DNA of 14,389 bases from assembly GCA_033763635.1 (NCBI GenBank), contig JANRKG010000191.1:1-14389 (forward strand). The letters are read 5' to 3'. The notes beneath the pieces are model-generated. The model was not told the DNA's origin. It ran no database searches and saw nothing but the letters and a program-made list of their open reading frames with translations. This document shows positions 1 to 7,312 of this stretch, in pieces. This stretch comes from JANRKG01 sp033763635 (GTDB taxonomy: Bacteria > Cyanobacteriota > Cyanobacteriia > GCF-001939115). The position numbers were made by a program, and so were the translations under genes. Position 1 is the first letter of the stretch; each line of letters starts with the position of its first letter.

Positions 1-2
1 TT

Positions 3-416
3 GATCATCATCCCGATCTGGCCTTGACTGCGGGGGGAGGTCGGCGTGGAGTTTTGGGCTGGATGGAATCGGTTGCAATGGTAGGCGTTCATTACCAGCA
101 ACAGTTTTACGAATTTGTCCCCTGGAATGCGATCGTGCGCTGGGAAATTGCCCCCTGGGGCCATTGGCGGATGTGGGCCGAGAACGCAACTTATCGTATT
201 GAGTTAGTGGGAACGACCGATCGCCCCGGTACACCCCTCCGTGCCCCAACCCGTCAGGGCTTAGTGTATGCCTGTCGTGATACCATGCAGGGCATTCTCA
301 CCCTCACGCTTTGGGAACGGTTCAGCGGTCGGCGAATTCTGACCGCCACTAGTTCCCAAGGTGGCTTAGAGGTGGGTGGAGGTCCGTGGGATGGAGTGTG
401 GCGATCGGGTGAGTAG
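3..416 (+). CDS. vte1: Tocopherol cyclase, C-terminal part (5' truncated by window edge)
   Basis: This is the last 137 codons of a gene that begins before the window; the frame is open from base 3. Tocopherol cyclase closes the chromanol ring of vitamin E from a phytyl-quinol precursor in thylakoid-bearing organisms. The sequence shows stretches I recall from the C-terminus of plant VTE1 and cyanobacterial homologues: HYQQQFYEFVPW, WEIAPWGHWRMWAEN, PGTPLRAPT, ACRDTMQGILTL and EVGGGPWDGVW just before the stop. The Trp/Gly-rich beta-strand pattern fits the lipocalin-like fold of the family. The stop TAG (414-416) lies inside the predicted tRNA promoter. The identification is from memory of family motifs; the N-terminal half cannot be assessed. 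Confidence 0.88.
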   Translation, partial: DHHPDLALTAGGGRRGVLGWMESVAMVGVHYQQQFYEFVPWNAIVRWEIAPWGHWRMWAENATYRIELVGTTDRPGTPLRAPTRQGLVYACRDTMQGILTLTLWERFSGRRILTATSSQGGLEVGGGPWDGVWRSGE

Positions 417-443
417 TCACCACCCGAATGCAACTGATATGAT
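414..443 (+). promoter_or_regulatory. Candidate promoter of the tRNA-Arg gene
   Basis: A -10-like TATGAT (438-443) is preceded by TG one base away (435-436), giving an extended -10. TAGTCA (414-419) lies 18 bases upstream and matches the -35 consensus at four of six positions. Initiation about 7 bases downstream would start just before the tRNA at 455. The -35-like box overlaps the stop codon of the cyclase gene. This is a pattern match only. Confidence 0.45.
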
Positions 444-454
444 GGCGATAGCCT

Positions 455-528
455 GGGGCTGTAGCTCAGTTGGATAGAGCGAGCGCCTCCTAAGCGCTAG
501 GCCGCGCGTTCGAACCGCGCCAGTCCCG
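455..528 (+). tRNA. tRNA-Arg (anticodon CCU)
   Basis: A 74-nt cloverleaf can be drawn in full. The acceptor stem is GGGGCTG (455-461) with CAGTCCC (521-527), including one G-T wobble, and the discriminator is G528. The D arm is GCTC/GAGC (464-467, 477-480). The anticodon stem is AGCGC/GCGCT (482-486, 494-498) around loop CTCCTAA, with anticodon CCT at 489-491. A five-base variable loop (499-503) is followed by the T arm GCGCG-TTCGAAC-CGCGC (504-520). The 3' CCA is not encoded. Anticodon CCU reads the arginine codon AGG. Confidence 0.96.
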
Positions 529-572
529 TTAAAGTTAGTTCACCTGAGTAGGCTCGATTGAACTCTTCACCT

Positions 573-611
573 GGTCAATTCGCAATGGCAGATTGACCTT
601 TACGTTCTTTT
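573..611 (+). terminator. Possible weak terminator downstream of the tRNA
   Basis: GGTCAAT (573-579) and ATTGACC (592-598) form a perfect 7-bp inverted repeat around a 12-base loop. It is followed by an interrupted T-rich run, TTTACGTTCTTTT. It could end the tRNA transcript or process its trailer. The stem is short and the T-run broken, so this is tentative. Confidence 0.3.
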
Positions 612-636
612 GTCAAGATCAGCCCAACACTTCCTG

Positions 637-661
637 AACAGCCGTTTTCTGTTAATTTTTT
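637..661 (+). terminator. Weak hairpin plus T-run before the exbB-like gene
   Basis: AACAG (637-641) pairs with CTGTT (649-653) around a 7-base loop, then AATTTTTT follows. The stem is only 5 bp and mostly A/T, so it may be a weak terminator insulating the exbB-like gene from the tRNA, or chance. Confidence 0.22.
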
Positions 662-744
662 CTTAACCAAAGAGAAGGAACGATCCGGTACTCTTTGAGG
701 CAGGGGTCCATTTGTTGGGCCAAGCAGTAAATTTTACGAATTGC

Positions 745-1446
745 ATGTACCGACTGTATGACCTGATGCGCGCTGGCGGCCCTGTCATGTGGCCGTTGTT
801 TGCCATGTCTATCACTTCGATCGCCTGTGGATTAGAGCGGGCCTGGTTTTGGTTTCGTTTGTTAAGCCAAGAAAATCGAGTGGTGCGGGATGTCCTGGAT
901 GCTGCCCGGATGGACCTGCATCGAGCAACCGAAATTGCAGAACAGGCGAAGGAATTGCCCATTGGGCGATTTCTCCTGGCTCCCCTCAACCTCAAAAACC
1001 CTACCCCCGAAACGTTCCGTCTCTCTTTAGAGGCAGCGGGGGATAAGGAATTTATTCAGATGCGAAAGGGAGAAAAACTGCTGGAAACGATCGTCGGTTT
1101 GGCCCCATTGTTGGGGCTATTGGGCACCGTCACAGGTCTCATTACCACCTTTTCTAACCTGAACATTGGGGGAGGTACCACAACCCAGGAAGCAACCCGT
1201 GCGGCAGCAGGGATCGGGGAAGCGCTGATTACGACAGCGATGGGGATGCTGGTGGCGATCGTCGCTTTAGCTATTCTCCGAGTGCTTGTCATTCTGCAAA
1301 CGGGCCAGATGGATTACTTTTCGGAAGTCGGTAGCGAACTGGAACTCATCTACCGTCAGGTGTGGTACGAACCCCGTTTCTACCGACAAGAACCCTATCA
1401 GGAACCGTCCCCTATCCATCCACCGTTACCCATTGAGGGCTACTAA
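745..1446 (+). CDS. MotA/TolQ/ExbB-family proton channel (ExbB-like)
   Basis: This is an inner-membrane proton channel subunit of the ExbB/TolQ family, which uses proton motive force to drive a TonB- or TolA-like partner. From the ATG at 745 it has 233 residues: TM1 about 15-32 after the typical AGGPVMWPL start, a cytoplasmic loop, TM2 about 111-136 (LLGLLGTVTGL) and TM3 about 157-185 (GIGEALITTAMGMLVAIVA). The TM2 Thr (128) and TM3 Thr (164) match positions I recall as pore-lining in E. coli ExbB. A TTG at 712 would add 11 residues and has a better ribosome site (AGGGG, 702-706); I chose the ATG because relatives start a few residues before GGP. The Pro-rich tail PSPIHPPLP follows TM3. A TonB-like gene follows 89 bases downstream, so the two are probably co-transcribed. 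No ExbD gene is present. Confidence 0.88.
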   Translation: MYRLYDLMRAGGPVMWPLFAMSITSIACGLERAWFWFRLLSQENRVVRDVLDAARMDLHRATEIAEQAKELPIGRFLLAPLNLKNPTPETFRLSLEAAGDKEFIQMRKGEKLLETIVGLAPLLGLLGTVTGLITTFSNLNIGGGTTTQEATRAAAGIGEALITTAMGMLVAIVALAILRVLVILQTGQMDYFSEVGSELELIYRQVWYEPRFYRQEPYQEPSPIHPPLPIEGY

Positions 1447-1458
1447 AACAGCCTTTTT
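1436..1458 (+). terminator. Weak hairpin with T-run at the end of the exbB-like gene
   Basis: AGGGCT (1436-1441) can pair with AGCCTT (1450-1455), with one G-T pair, around an 8-base loop that contains the stop codon. A T-run at 1454-1458 overlaps the descending arm. If used, it would partly attenuate transcription into the TonB-like gene. The stem is marginal. Confidence 0.22.
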
Positions 1459-1535
1459 CTGCGCGATTACGTTCGATCGCTTCTGCATACCCTTGTCCGA
1501 AGGTCATTCTTTTCTGTTGTCAGGACATTACTCCT

Positions 1536-2945
1536 ATGACTCAGTTTGACGCTTTTAAAAATAAACTACCGAGTTCCCTCCCGCTGCTAGGGCCGATGTT
1601 GGTGATTTCGATCGGGCTACACGGCCTGTTTCTATTGCTTCCTATTGGCAATCGCGAACAATTGCCTGGGGGCAGTATCAGTACAGGCAAGGATGAACGA
1701 ATTAAGATTACTCAACTTCCTCCGGCTCCGCGATCGGGCCAGTCTACAACAACGATTCCGAATCAAGTCGGTGCGCCTCCCCTGGGGACCGTTGTCCCAA
1801 CCATGACCCTACCGGATAGTTCTGACACGACAGAAACTGACAGTCAGGACACCTTTACGGCAGACACCTCTGAAACGGATACTTCGGAAAGCAGTTCTGA
1901 AACTACATCTGAAACGGATAGTTCAGACACAAGCAGTTCAGACACAAGCAGTTCAGACACAGGGGAGGGTTCTTCCTCCAACCCCAGTTCCAATGAGACG
2001 GACTCCACCAAAAAGCCTGAGCAAGGGACTGCCAGTAACAAACCTCCCCAGACAACTGCAACGACAGAGGGTGCGAATTCCCAAGCCCCTGCTACGGCTG
2101 TCTCAACCGTTTCTACTGCTCCACCTACCCGGAAACCAACCATTAATCCAGAGCCTCAAGCACTGCCTCAAATGGTGGCAAAGTTGAAGCAATTACGGGC
2201 GCGGATTCCTAACTATCCCACAGCACAAATTGGCTGTGCTGGCTTGCCCTCCTGCTATACGCTCAACCGAGACATTGAAAAAGTTGCTGCTTTTCTAAAG
2301 AGGGAATTAGAAGTGCGCGGCTATGCGGTGACTTCAGAAGTAGATGGGACCGATCGCAAGGTCTATCGCTTCTCAAAAAATGATGAAAGCCGTGTCTTAA
2401 CATTGCTAACAAACGGCCTTCGGACAACCTACATTCTGGCGAGCGATCCCCGTTCTCCAGAGGATCTGCAACAGGCGGAGAAAATTTTCGCGGACTATCA
2501 GGGAACTTTGATTGAGGAAACGCAGGAGGGCAGGGGGCAAACTGCCAGTTCCAGGCTCATAGCTGTGAAACCCGATGATTTCCAAAAACCAGAACTGTTT
2601 TATCAGGGCATGAAAAATCTCATGCTAGAAGCCGCGAAGGAAAGCACGCTTCCGGCATTCCGGCCCTCGACCAGTGGAAATTTCTGGCTGATGCGGGATC
2701 AAAATCCAGCCCAGCTTTTTAGCCGATTAGAAGCCAAACTCAAGGAACGGGAATTTGGAATCAAAGCCTTGAAAGGCTATTACGGGGGAGGCCCAGTGTA
2801 TGAACTCACCCGCAAACAATCCAGGTTTTACTTAAATCTTGTGCCGACAAAAGATAATCAGGGCACGATCGTTGTCACCTGGCTTGCCTCCCCCGTGCAA
2901 GGAGAAGCAGGACGATACGAACGATATGTCATGCTCAGTGAATAG
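1536..2945 (+). CDS. TonB-like envelope protein with Ser/Thr/Asp-rich linker and duplicated C-terminal domain
   Basis: The 469-residue product has a short cytoplasmic N-terminus and one membrane segment, about residues 16-36. This segment carries S25-x3-H29, the Ser-x3-His pattern of the TonB transmembrane helix. A long disordered linker (about 45-205) follows, rich in Pro, then Ser/Thr/Asp/Glu, then Pro/Thr. The C-terminal part (about 210-469) has a Cys pair, C234 and C240, that could form a disulfide. It also has two similar blocks, about 246-305 and 390-453, each with a helix, a VY strand, an SR pair and a final ASxP. I do not recognise a standard TonB C-terminal motif. Position after an ExbB-like gene and the S-x3-H motif suggest an energy-transducing partner; the extracytoplasmic target is unknown. 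ATG 1536 has AGGA (1522-1525) ten bases upstream. Confidence 0.75.
   Translation: MTQFDAFKNKLPSSLPLLGPMLVISIGLHGLFLLLPIGNREQLPGGSISTGKDERIKITQLPPAPRSGQSTTTIPNQVGAPPLGTVVPTMTLPDSSDTTETDSQDTFTADTSETDTSESSSETTSETDSSDTSSSDTSSSDTGEGSSSNPSSNETDSTKKPEQGTASNKPPQTTATTEGANSQAPATAVSTVSTAPPTRKPTINPEPQALPQMVAKLKQLRARIPNYPTAQIGCAGLPSCYTLNRDIEKVAAFLKRELEVRGYAVTSEVDGTDRKVYRFSKNDESRVLTLLTNGLRTTYILASDPRSPEDLQQAEKIFADYQGTLIEETQEGRGQTASSRLIAVKPDDFQKPELFYQGMKNLMLEAAKESTLPAFRPSTSGNFWLMRDQNPAQLFSRLEAKLKEREFGIKALKGYYGGGPVYELTRKQSRFYLNLVPTKDNQGTIVVTWLASPVQGEAGRYERYVMLSE
1920..1964 (+). repeat. Three 15-bp tandem repeats in the linker of the TonB-like gene
   Basis: The unit AGTTCAGACACAAGC is perfect at 1920-1934 and 1935-1949; the third copy (1950-1964) ends AGGG instead of AAGC. 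Each unit encodes Ser-Ser-Asp-Thr-Ser or a close variant. Being a multiple of three, gain or loss of a unit would change linker length without breaking the frame. Looser TCT/TCG-GAA-ACG units precede it from about 1865. Confidence 0.9.
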
Positions 2946-2988
2946 GATCTCAGTCTGGAGCCGCTACTTCTGGAGGGAATACGGTAAG

Positions 2989-3020
2989 CTTAATCTCTAT
3001 GATTTTTGTGGTAGATTAAG
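2989..3020 (+). promoter_or_regulatory. 8-bp perfect inverted repeat upstream of mutS
   Basis: CTTAATCT (2989-2996) and AGATTAAG (3013-3020) are perfect reverse complements separated by 16 bases. A -10-like TATGAT (2998-3003) lies between the arms without a convincing -35. The element ends 21 bases before the mutS start. It is not followed by T residues on the plus strand, so an operator or leader hairpin is more likely than a terminator. Function is inferred from position only. Confidence 0.4.
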
Positions 3021-3041
3021 TAGTACAAAAAAACTGTATCT

Positions 3042-5783
3042 ATGCCCTTCTTCCCCTCCCCTGCTGCCGATTCCAATATGAATTCTGGTATGAGTTCTGG
3101 TGCCTCTGCTGTTAACGCTGACTTAACGCACGGCATTCCCGAACACCGCATTAAGAATAAGGACCGTCACGGGGATCATCGCACGGTGAACCGTGAGCAT
3201 CTAACTCCGATGATGCGGCATTATGTCGAGATGAAGGACCAGTATCCCCAGGCGCTTCTTCTGTATCGAGTGGGGGATTTCTATGAAACCTTTTTTCAGG
3301 ATGCAGTGACGGTTGCGCGAGAACTGGAACTGGTTTTAACCAGCAAAGAAGGCGGGAAAGAAGTGGGGCGGGTTTTCATGGCAGGGATTCCCCACCATGC
3401 CCTGGATCGCTACTGTGCCCAATTGGTTGAAAAGGGCTTTGCGATCGCCATCTGCGATCAGGTGGAAGATCCGGCCCTGGCTCAGGGATTGGTACGGCGA
3501 GAAGTGACACGGGTGATGACCCCCGGCACAGTGCTAGAGGAGGGCATGCTAAACGCCCGTCGCAATAATTTTCTGGCGGCGATCGTTCTGGCAGGGGAGC
3601 ATTGGGGGTTGGCCTATGCAGATATATCAACCGGAGAGTTTTATACAACGCAGTCAAGCCTGTTGGATCAGCTAACCCAGGAACTCATGCGCCTTCAGCC
3701 ATCGGAGGTGCTGTTTCCCGTTGATGCTCCCGACTTGATCGGCTTACTGCGTCCCGGTGAACCCTCCGAGCATCTTCCCCCCTGTCTGCCCGTCCAGTTC
3801 TGCTACACCCTGCGGAGTCAAACGGTTTTTAGTGCGGGAGAAGCCCGATCGCGCCTCCTGCTGAAATTTAAAGTGCGATCGTTGGAAGGGTTGGGCTGTG
3901 ACCATTTTCCCTTGGCGGTTCGGGCAGCGGGAGGTTTGTTGGAATACCTGGAGGACACTCAGAAAGAGGTGGAAGTCCCTCTCCAAACCCTCCGGACCTA
4001 TACCCTGGCGGATTACTTAATTCTCGACCACCAAACCCGTCGCAACCTGGAAATTACCCAAACCATTCGGGATGGGACGTTTCACGGCTCTCTTCTATGG
4101 GCATTAGATCGAACTGTAACAGGGATGGGGGGACGGATGCTGCGTCGATGGCTCCTCCAACCCCTGCTGAACCTCACGGATATTCAGGCCCGTCAGAATA
4201 CGATTCGGGAACTGGCGGAGCAGGGGTCTCTACGGCAAGCACTCCATCAATCCCTGAAACAGATTTATGACCTGGAACGATTGGCGGGTCGGGCTGGATC
4301 GGGAACTGCAAACGCCCGCGATCTGGTGGCTCTAGCAGATTCCCTGGCCTGTCTGCCGGATCTCGCCCGTTTAGTAACCCGTGCCCGATCGCCTTACCTG
4401 GTGGCACTCCAAACCGTTTCGCCCGTTCTAGAAGAATTGGGCCGTACCCTCCATCGTCATCTGGTCGATTCTCCGCCTATTCTCTTAACAGAGGGAGGGC
4501 TGATCCGGGAAGGGGTGAATGCTCAGTTAGATGAACTCCGCCAACAGGTGGCGGGGGATGTCCAGTGGATTCGCAACCTGGAGGAACAGGAACGGCAACA
4601 GACGGGCATTCAAACCTTGAAGGTGAGTTACAACAAAACCTTTGGCTATTACATCAGTATTTCCAGAGGCAAGAGCGATCGTGCGCCAGCCCATTACATT
4701 CGTAAGCAAACCCTGACGAATGAAGAACGCTACATCACACCGGAACTCAAAGAACGGGAAATTCAGGTTTTTAACGCCCAGCAAAGCCTGAACCAGGTGG
4801 AATTTGACCTGTTTGTGGAGTTGCGTTCTCAAGTAGGTGCCCTGGCAGACCCAATCCGGGAAGTCGCGCGGGCGGTAGCGGCGGCAGATGTGCTCTGTGG
4901 GCTGGCAGAATTAGCGGTGTATCAGGGTTACTGTTGTCCCACGATTCGTCACGGTCGGGAGATTGTCATTACGGAGGGACGGCATCCCGTCGTCGAACAA
5001 TCCCTGGCGGCAGGGTTTTTTGTTCCGAATTCCACCCATTTGGGGGGCGATCGTTCCTTACCCTCTGAAGAAGCTGTCGCCCCAGACCTGATTATTCTGA
5101 CCGGACCCAATGCCAGTGGCAAAAGTTGTTATCTGCGGCAGGTAGGGCTGATTCAGTTAATAGCCCAGATCGGCAGTTTTGTCCCGGCCCGGTCGGCCCA
5201 GATGAGCATTTGCGATCGGATCTTTACGCGCGTAGGGGCGGTAGATGACCTGGCAACCGGGCAATCAACCTTCATGGTGGAAATGAACGAGACTGCCAAT
5301 ATTCTGAATCACGCCACCGATCGATCCCTGGTCTTGTTGGACGAAATTGGACGGGGGACAGCGACTTTTGATGGGTTATCGATCGCCTGGGCTGTGGCAG
5401 AACATTTGGCTAGTGAGATTGGCTCCCGGACTATCTTCGCCACCCATTATCACGAACTCAACGAACTCGCTTCCCTGTTACCCAATGTCGCGAATTATCA
5501 AGTGACGGTGAAAGAGTTACCGGATCAAATTATCTTCCTGCATCAGGTTCGTCCGGGTGGGGCTGATCGCTCCTATGGGATTGAAGTGGGACGCTTGGCA
5601 GGGTTGCCGCCTTCTGTGATCCAACGGGCCAGACAGGTGATGAGGCAGATTGAACAGCATTCTCGCATTGCCGTCGGGTTGCGCCAGGGAGGACGATCGG
5701 AAGTAGCAGAGAAGAAACAAGGAAAAGGCTCCTGGGAGAAACAGGAACGACCTGCGGAACAACTGGATATCTTCAAGGGTTAG
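3042..5783 (+). CDS. mutS: DNA mismatch repair protein MutS
   Basis: MutS binds mismatched bases and uses ATP to start repair. The mismatch-reading Phe-x-Glu motif is F80-Y81-E82 in RVGDFYETFF. The connector and lever domains follow, then the ATPase: Walker A GPNASGKS (688-695, K694), a signature stretch DDLATGQSTFMVEMNETANI, and Walker B LLDEIGRGT with D767 and E768, then ATHYHEL. The C-terminal tail is Lys/Gln-rich and ends in EQLDIF. At 913 residues it is longer than the roughly 850 of E. coli MutS, mainly through about 44 extra N-terminal residues. The start is uncertain: ATG 3042 has no clear ribosome site, and ATGs at 3078 and 3090 are alternatives in frame that still precede the conserved domain. 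The gene stands alone between the TonB-like gene and leuC. Confidence 0.97.
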   Translation: MPFFPSPAADSNMNSGMSSGASAVNADLTHGIPEHRIKNKDRHGDHRTVNREHLTPMMRHYVEMKDQYPQALLLYRVGDFYETFFQDAVTVARELELVLTSKEGGKEVGRVFMAGIPHHALDRYCAQLVEKGFAIAICDQVEDPALAQGLVRREVTRVMTPGTVLEEGMLNARRNNFLAAIVLAGEHWGLAYADISTGEFYTTQSSLLDQLTQELMRLQPSEVLFPVDAPDLIGLLRPGEPSEHLPPCLPVQFCYTLRSQTVFSAGEARSRLLLKFKVRSLEGLGCDHFPLAVRAAGGLLEYLEDTQKEVEVPLQTLRTYTLADYLILDHQTRRNLEITQTIRDGTFHGSLLWALDRTVTGMGGRMLRRWLLQPLLNLTDIQARQNTIRELAEQGSLRQALHQSLKQIYDLERLAGRAGSGTANARDLVALADSLACLPDLARLVTRARSPYLVALQTVSPVLEELGRTLHRHLVDSPPILLTEGGLIREGVNAQLDELRQQVAGDVQWIRNLEEQERQQTGIQTLKVSYNKTFGYYISISRGKSDRAPAHYIRKQTLTNEERYITPELKEREIQVFNAQQSLNQVEFDLFVELRSQVGALADPIREVARAVAAADVLCGLAELAVYQGYCCPTIRHGREIVITEGRHPVVEQSLAAGFFVPNSTHLGGDRSLPSEEAVAPDLIILTGPNASGKSCYLRQVGLIQLIAQIGSFVPARSAQMSICDRIFTRVGAVDDLATGQSTFMVEMNETANILNHATDRSLVLLDEIGRGTATFDGLSIAWAVAEHLASEIGSRTIFATHYHELNELASLLPNVANYQVTVKELPDQIIFLHQVRPGGADRSYGIEVGRLAGLPPSVIQRARQVMRQIEQHSRIAVGLRQGGRSEVAEKKQGKGSWEKQERPAEQLDIFKG
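3078..3101 (+). repeat. 12-bp tandem duplication near the mutS start
   Basis: ATGAATTCTGGT (3078-3089) is followed at once by ATGAGTTCTGGT (3090-3101), 11 of 12 bases identical. It encodes MNSG-MSSG in the variable N-terminal extension of MutS. Each copy starts with an in-frame ATG, which adds to the uncertainty about the true start. Confidence 0.7.
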
Positions 5784-5885
5784 GAAATGGTGACAGATCA
5801 GGGGGATCAGGGCTGAATTCGTCCCGGTCCCAGGCTGAGTACGATAAGATTGAAATCCTGCTGTATTGAATACTACGGATGAAGG

Positions 5886-7289
5886 ATGAGTAAGGGAACG
5901 TTGTTTGATAAGGTCTGGGATCTCCATACGGTTGGGGTGTTGCCGTCAGGTCAGACTCAGCTATTCATCGGCCTGCACCTGATCCACGAAGTCACCAGTC
6001 CCCAGGCTTTTGCAATGCTACGAGAGCGGGGGTTGAAGGTGCTGTTCCCAGAACGGACGATCGCCACCGTAGACCACATTGTTCCCACCGATAATCAATC
6101 TCGTCCTTTCCTAGACTCGATGGCAGAAGCCATGATGCAAGCGTTAGAAAGCAACTGTCAGGAACAGGGGATTACCTTCTATAACGTTGGATCGGGAAGT
6201 CAGGGAATTGTGCATGTGATTGCCCCTGAATTGGGTCTGACCCAACCCGGAATGACCGTTGCCTGTGGAGATAGCCACACTTCGACCCACGGCGCTTTTG
6301 GGGCCATTGCTTTTGGAATCGGGACCAGCCAGGTTCGGGATGTGCTGGCTTCCCAGACGCTTGCCCTTGCGAAGCTGAAGGTGCGCCGTATTGAGGTGAA
6401 TGGCACGTTACGGCCCGGAGTTTACGCGAAAGATGTCATTCTGCACATTATCCGAACGTTGGGAGTGAAAGGGGGTGTGGGCTATGCCTACGAGTTTGCA
6501 GGAACCACCTTTGAGCAGATGAACATGGAAGAACGGATGACCGTCTGCAACATGGCGATCGAAGGGGGAGCACGGTGCGGCTATGTGAACCCTGACGAGG
6601 TAACGTTCACCTATTTGAAGGGGCGGCAGTTTGCGCCTCAGGGAGAAGCCTGGGAGAAGGCCGTTGTCTGGTGGACTCAACTTCGCAGTGATGCGGATGC
6701 GGAGTACGACGATCGGGTCGTTTTTGATGCGACTGAGATTGAGCCGACTATCACCTGGGGGATTACACCGGGGCAGGGGATTGGGGTACAGGAACCCATT
6801 CCTACGCCGGATGAGATGCCTGAAGAAGAACGCCCGATCGCGGAAGAAGCCTACCGTTACATGGACTTGCAACCTGGCACGCCTATTCAGGGGACCAGGG
6901 TTGATGTGTGCTTTATCGGCAGTTGCACCAATGGTCGTCTGAGCGATCTACGGGAAGCGGCCCGGTTTGCGAAAGGGCGCAGGGTCGCGGAAGGCGTGAA
7001 GGCTTTTGTGGTTCCAGGGTCTGAGCGGGTGAAGCAACAGGCCGAAGCGGAAGGGTTACACCATATCTTTTTAGAAGCGGGCTTTGAGTGGCGCGAACCT
7101 GGTTGCTCGATGTGTCTGGCGATGAATCCTGACAAGTTAGAGGGTCGTCAGTTGAGCGCGTCTTCTTCGAATCGGAACTTTAAGGGCCGTCAGGGTTCTG
7201 CATCGGGGCGTACCCTATTGATGAGTCCAGCAATGGTCGTCGCTGCCGCTGTGACAGGCGTTGTCTCTGATGTTCGGGAATTATTGTAG
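5886..7289 (+). CDS. leuC: 3-isopropylmalate dehydratase large subunit
   Basis: LeuC with LeuD forms isopropylmalate isomerase, which converts 2-isopropylmalate to 3-isopropylmalate in leucine synthesis in the cytoplasm. The product has 467 residues, the usual size of the bacterial single-chain LeuC. It belongs to the aconitase family and carries the [4Fe-4S] ligands C347 (IGSCTNGR), C407 and C410 (GCSMCLAMNP). Other family blocks are TVDHIVPTDNQ, CGDSHTSTHGAFGA and FDATEIEPTITWG. The start MSKGTLFDKVWDLH is as expected; the nearest purine-rich stretch, GAAGG, directly abuts the ATG, so the ribosome site is poor. leuD follows after 23 bases, so the two are almost certainly one operon. The 102-base gap after mutS contains no clear terminator; a small palindrome GTATTGAATAC (5863-5873) sits just before the gene. 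Confidence 0.98.
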   Translation: MSKGTLFDKVWDLHTVGVLPSGQTQLFIGLHLIHEVTSPQAFAMLRERGLKVLFPERTIATVDHIVPTDNQSRPFLDSMAEAMMQALESNCQEQGITFYNVGSGSQGIVHVIAPELGLTQPGMTVACGDSHTSTHGAFGAIAFGIGTSQVRDVLASQTLALAKLKVRRIEVNGTLRPGVYAKDVILHIIRTLGVKGGVGYAYEFAGTTFEQMNMEERMTVCNMAIEGGARCGYVNPDEVTFTYLKGRQFAPQGEAWEKAVVWWTQLRSDADAEYDDRVVFDATEIEPTITWGITPGQGIGVQEPIPTPDEMPEEERPIAEEAYRYMDLQPGTPIQGTRVDVCFIGSCTNGRLSDLREAARFAKGRRVAEGVKAFVVPGSERVKQQAEAEGLHHIFLEAGFEWREPGCSMCLAMNPDKLEGRQLSASSSNRNFKGRQGSASGRTLLMSPAMVVAAAVTGVVSDVRELL

Positions 7290-7312
7290 TCTGGGGCGAG
7301 ACACTGAAAGCT

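Noticed and set aside
1844..2143. Minus-strand 99-codon frame rich in Val/Ser/Glu/Leu
   Set aside because: It is the antisense reading of the low-complexity Ser/Thr/Asp linker of the TonB-like gene; its repeats come from the same 15-bp units.
5850..5876. TTGAAA with TACTAC as a leuC promoter
   Set aside because: Spacing is 15 bases, the -10 match is poor, and the start would fall almost at the leuC ATG.
5517..5927. Minus-strand 136-codon frame across the mutS-leuC junction
   Set aside because: It overlaps the conserved end of mutS and the leuC start, and its product is not recognisable. Two nested antisense frames here reflect base composition.
6408..6872. Minus-strand 154-codon frame in leuC
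   Set aside because: Antisense shadow of a highly conserved enzyme gene; the product is rich in Arg/Pro/His without domain features.
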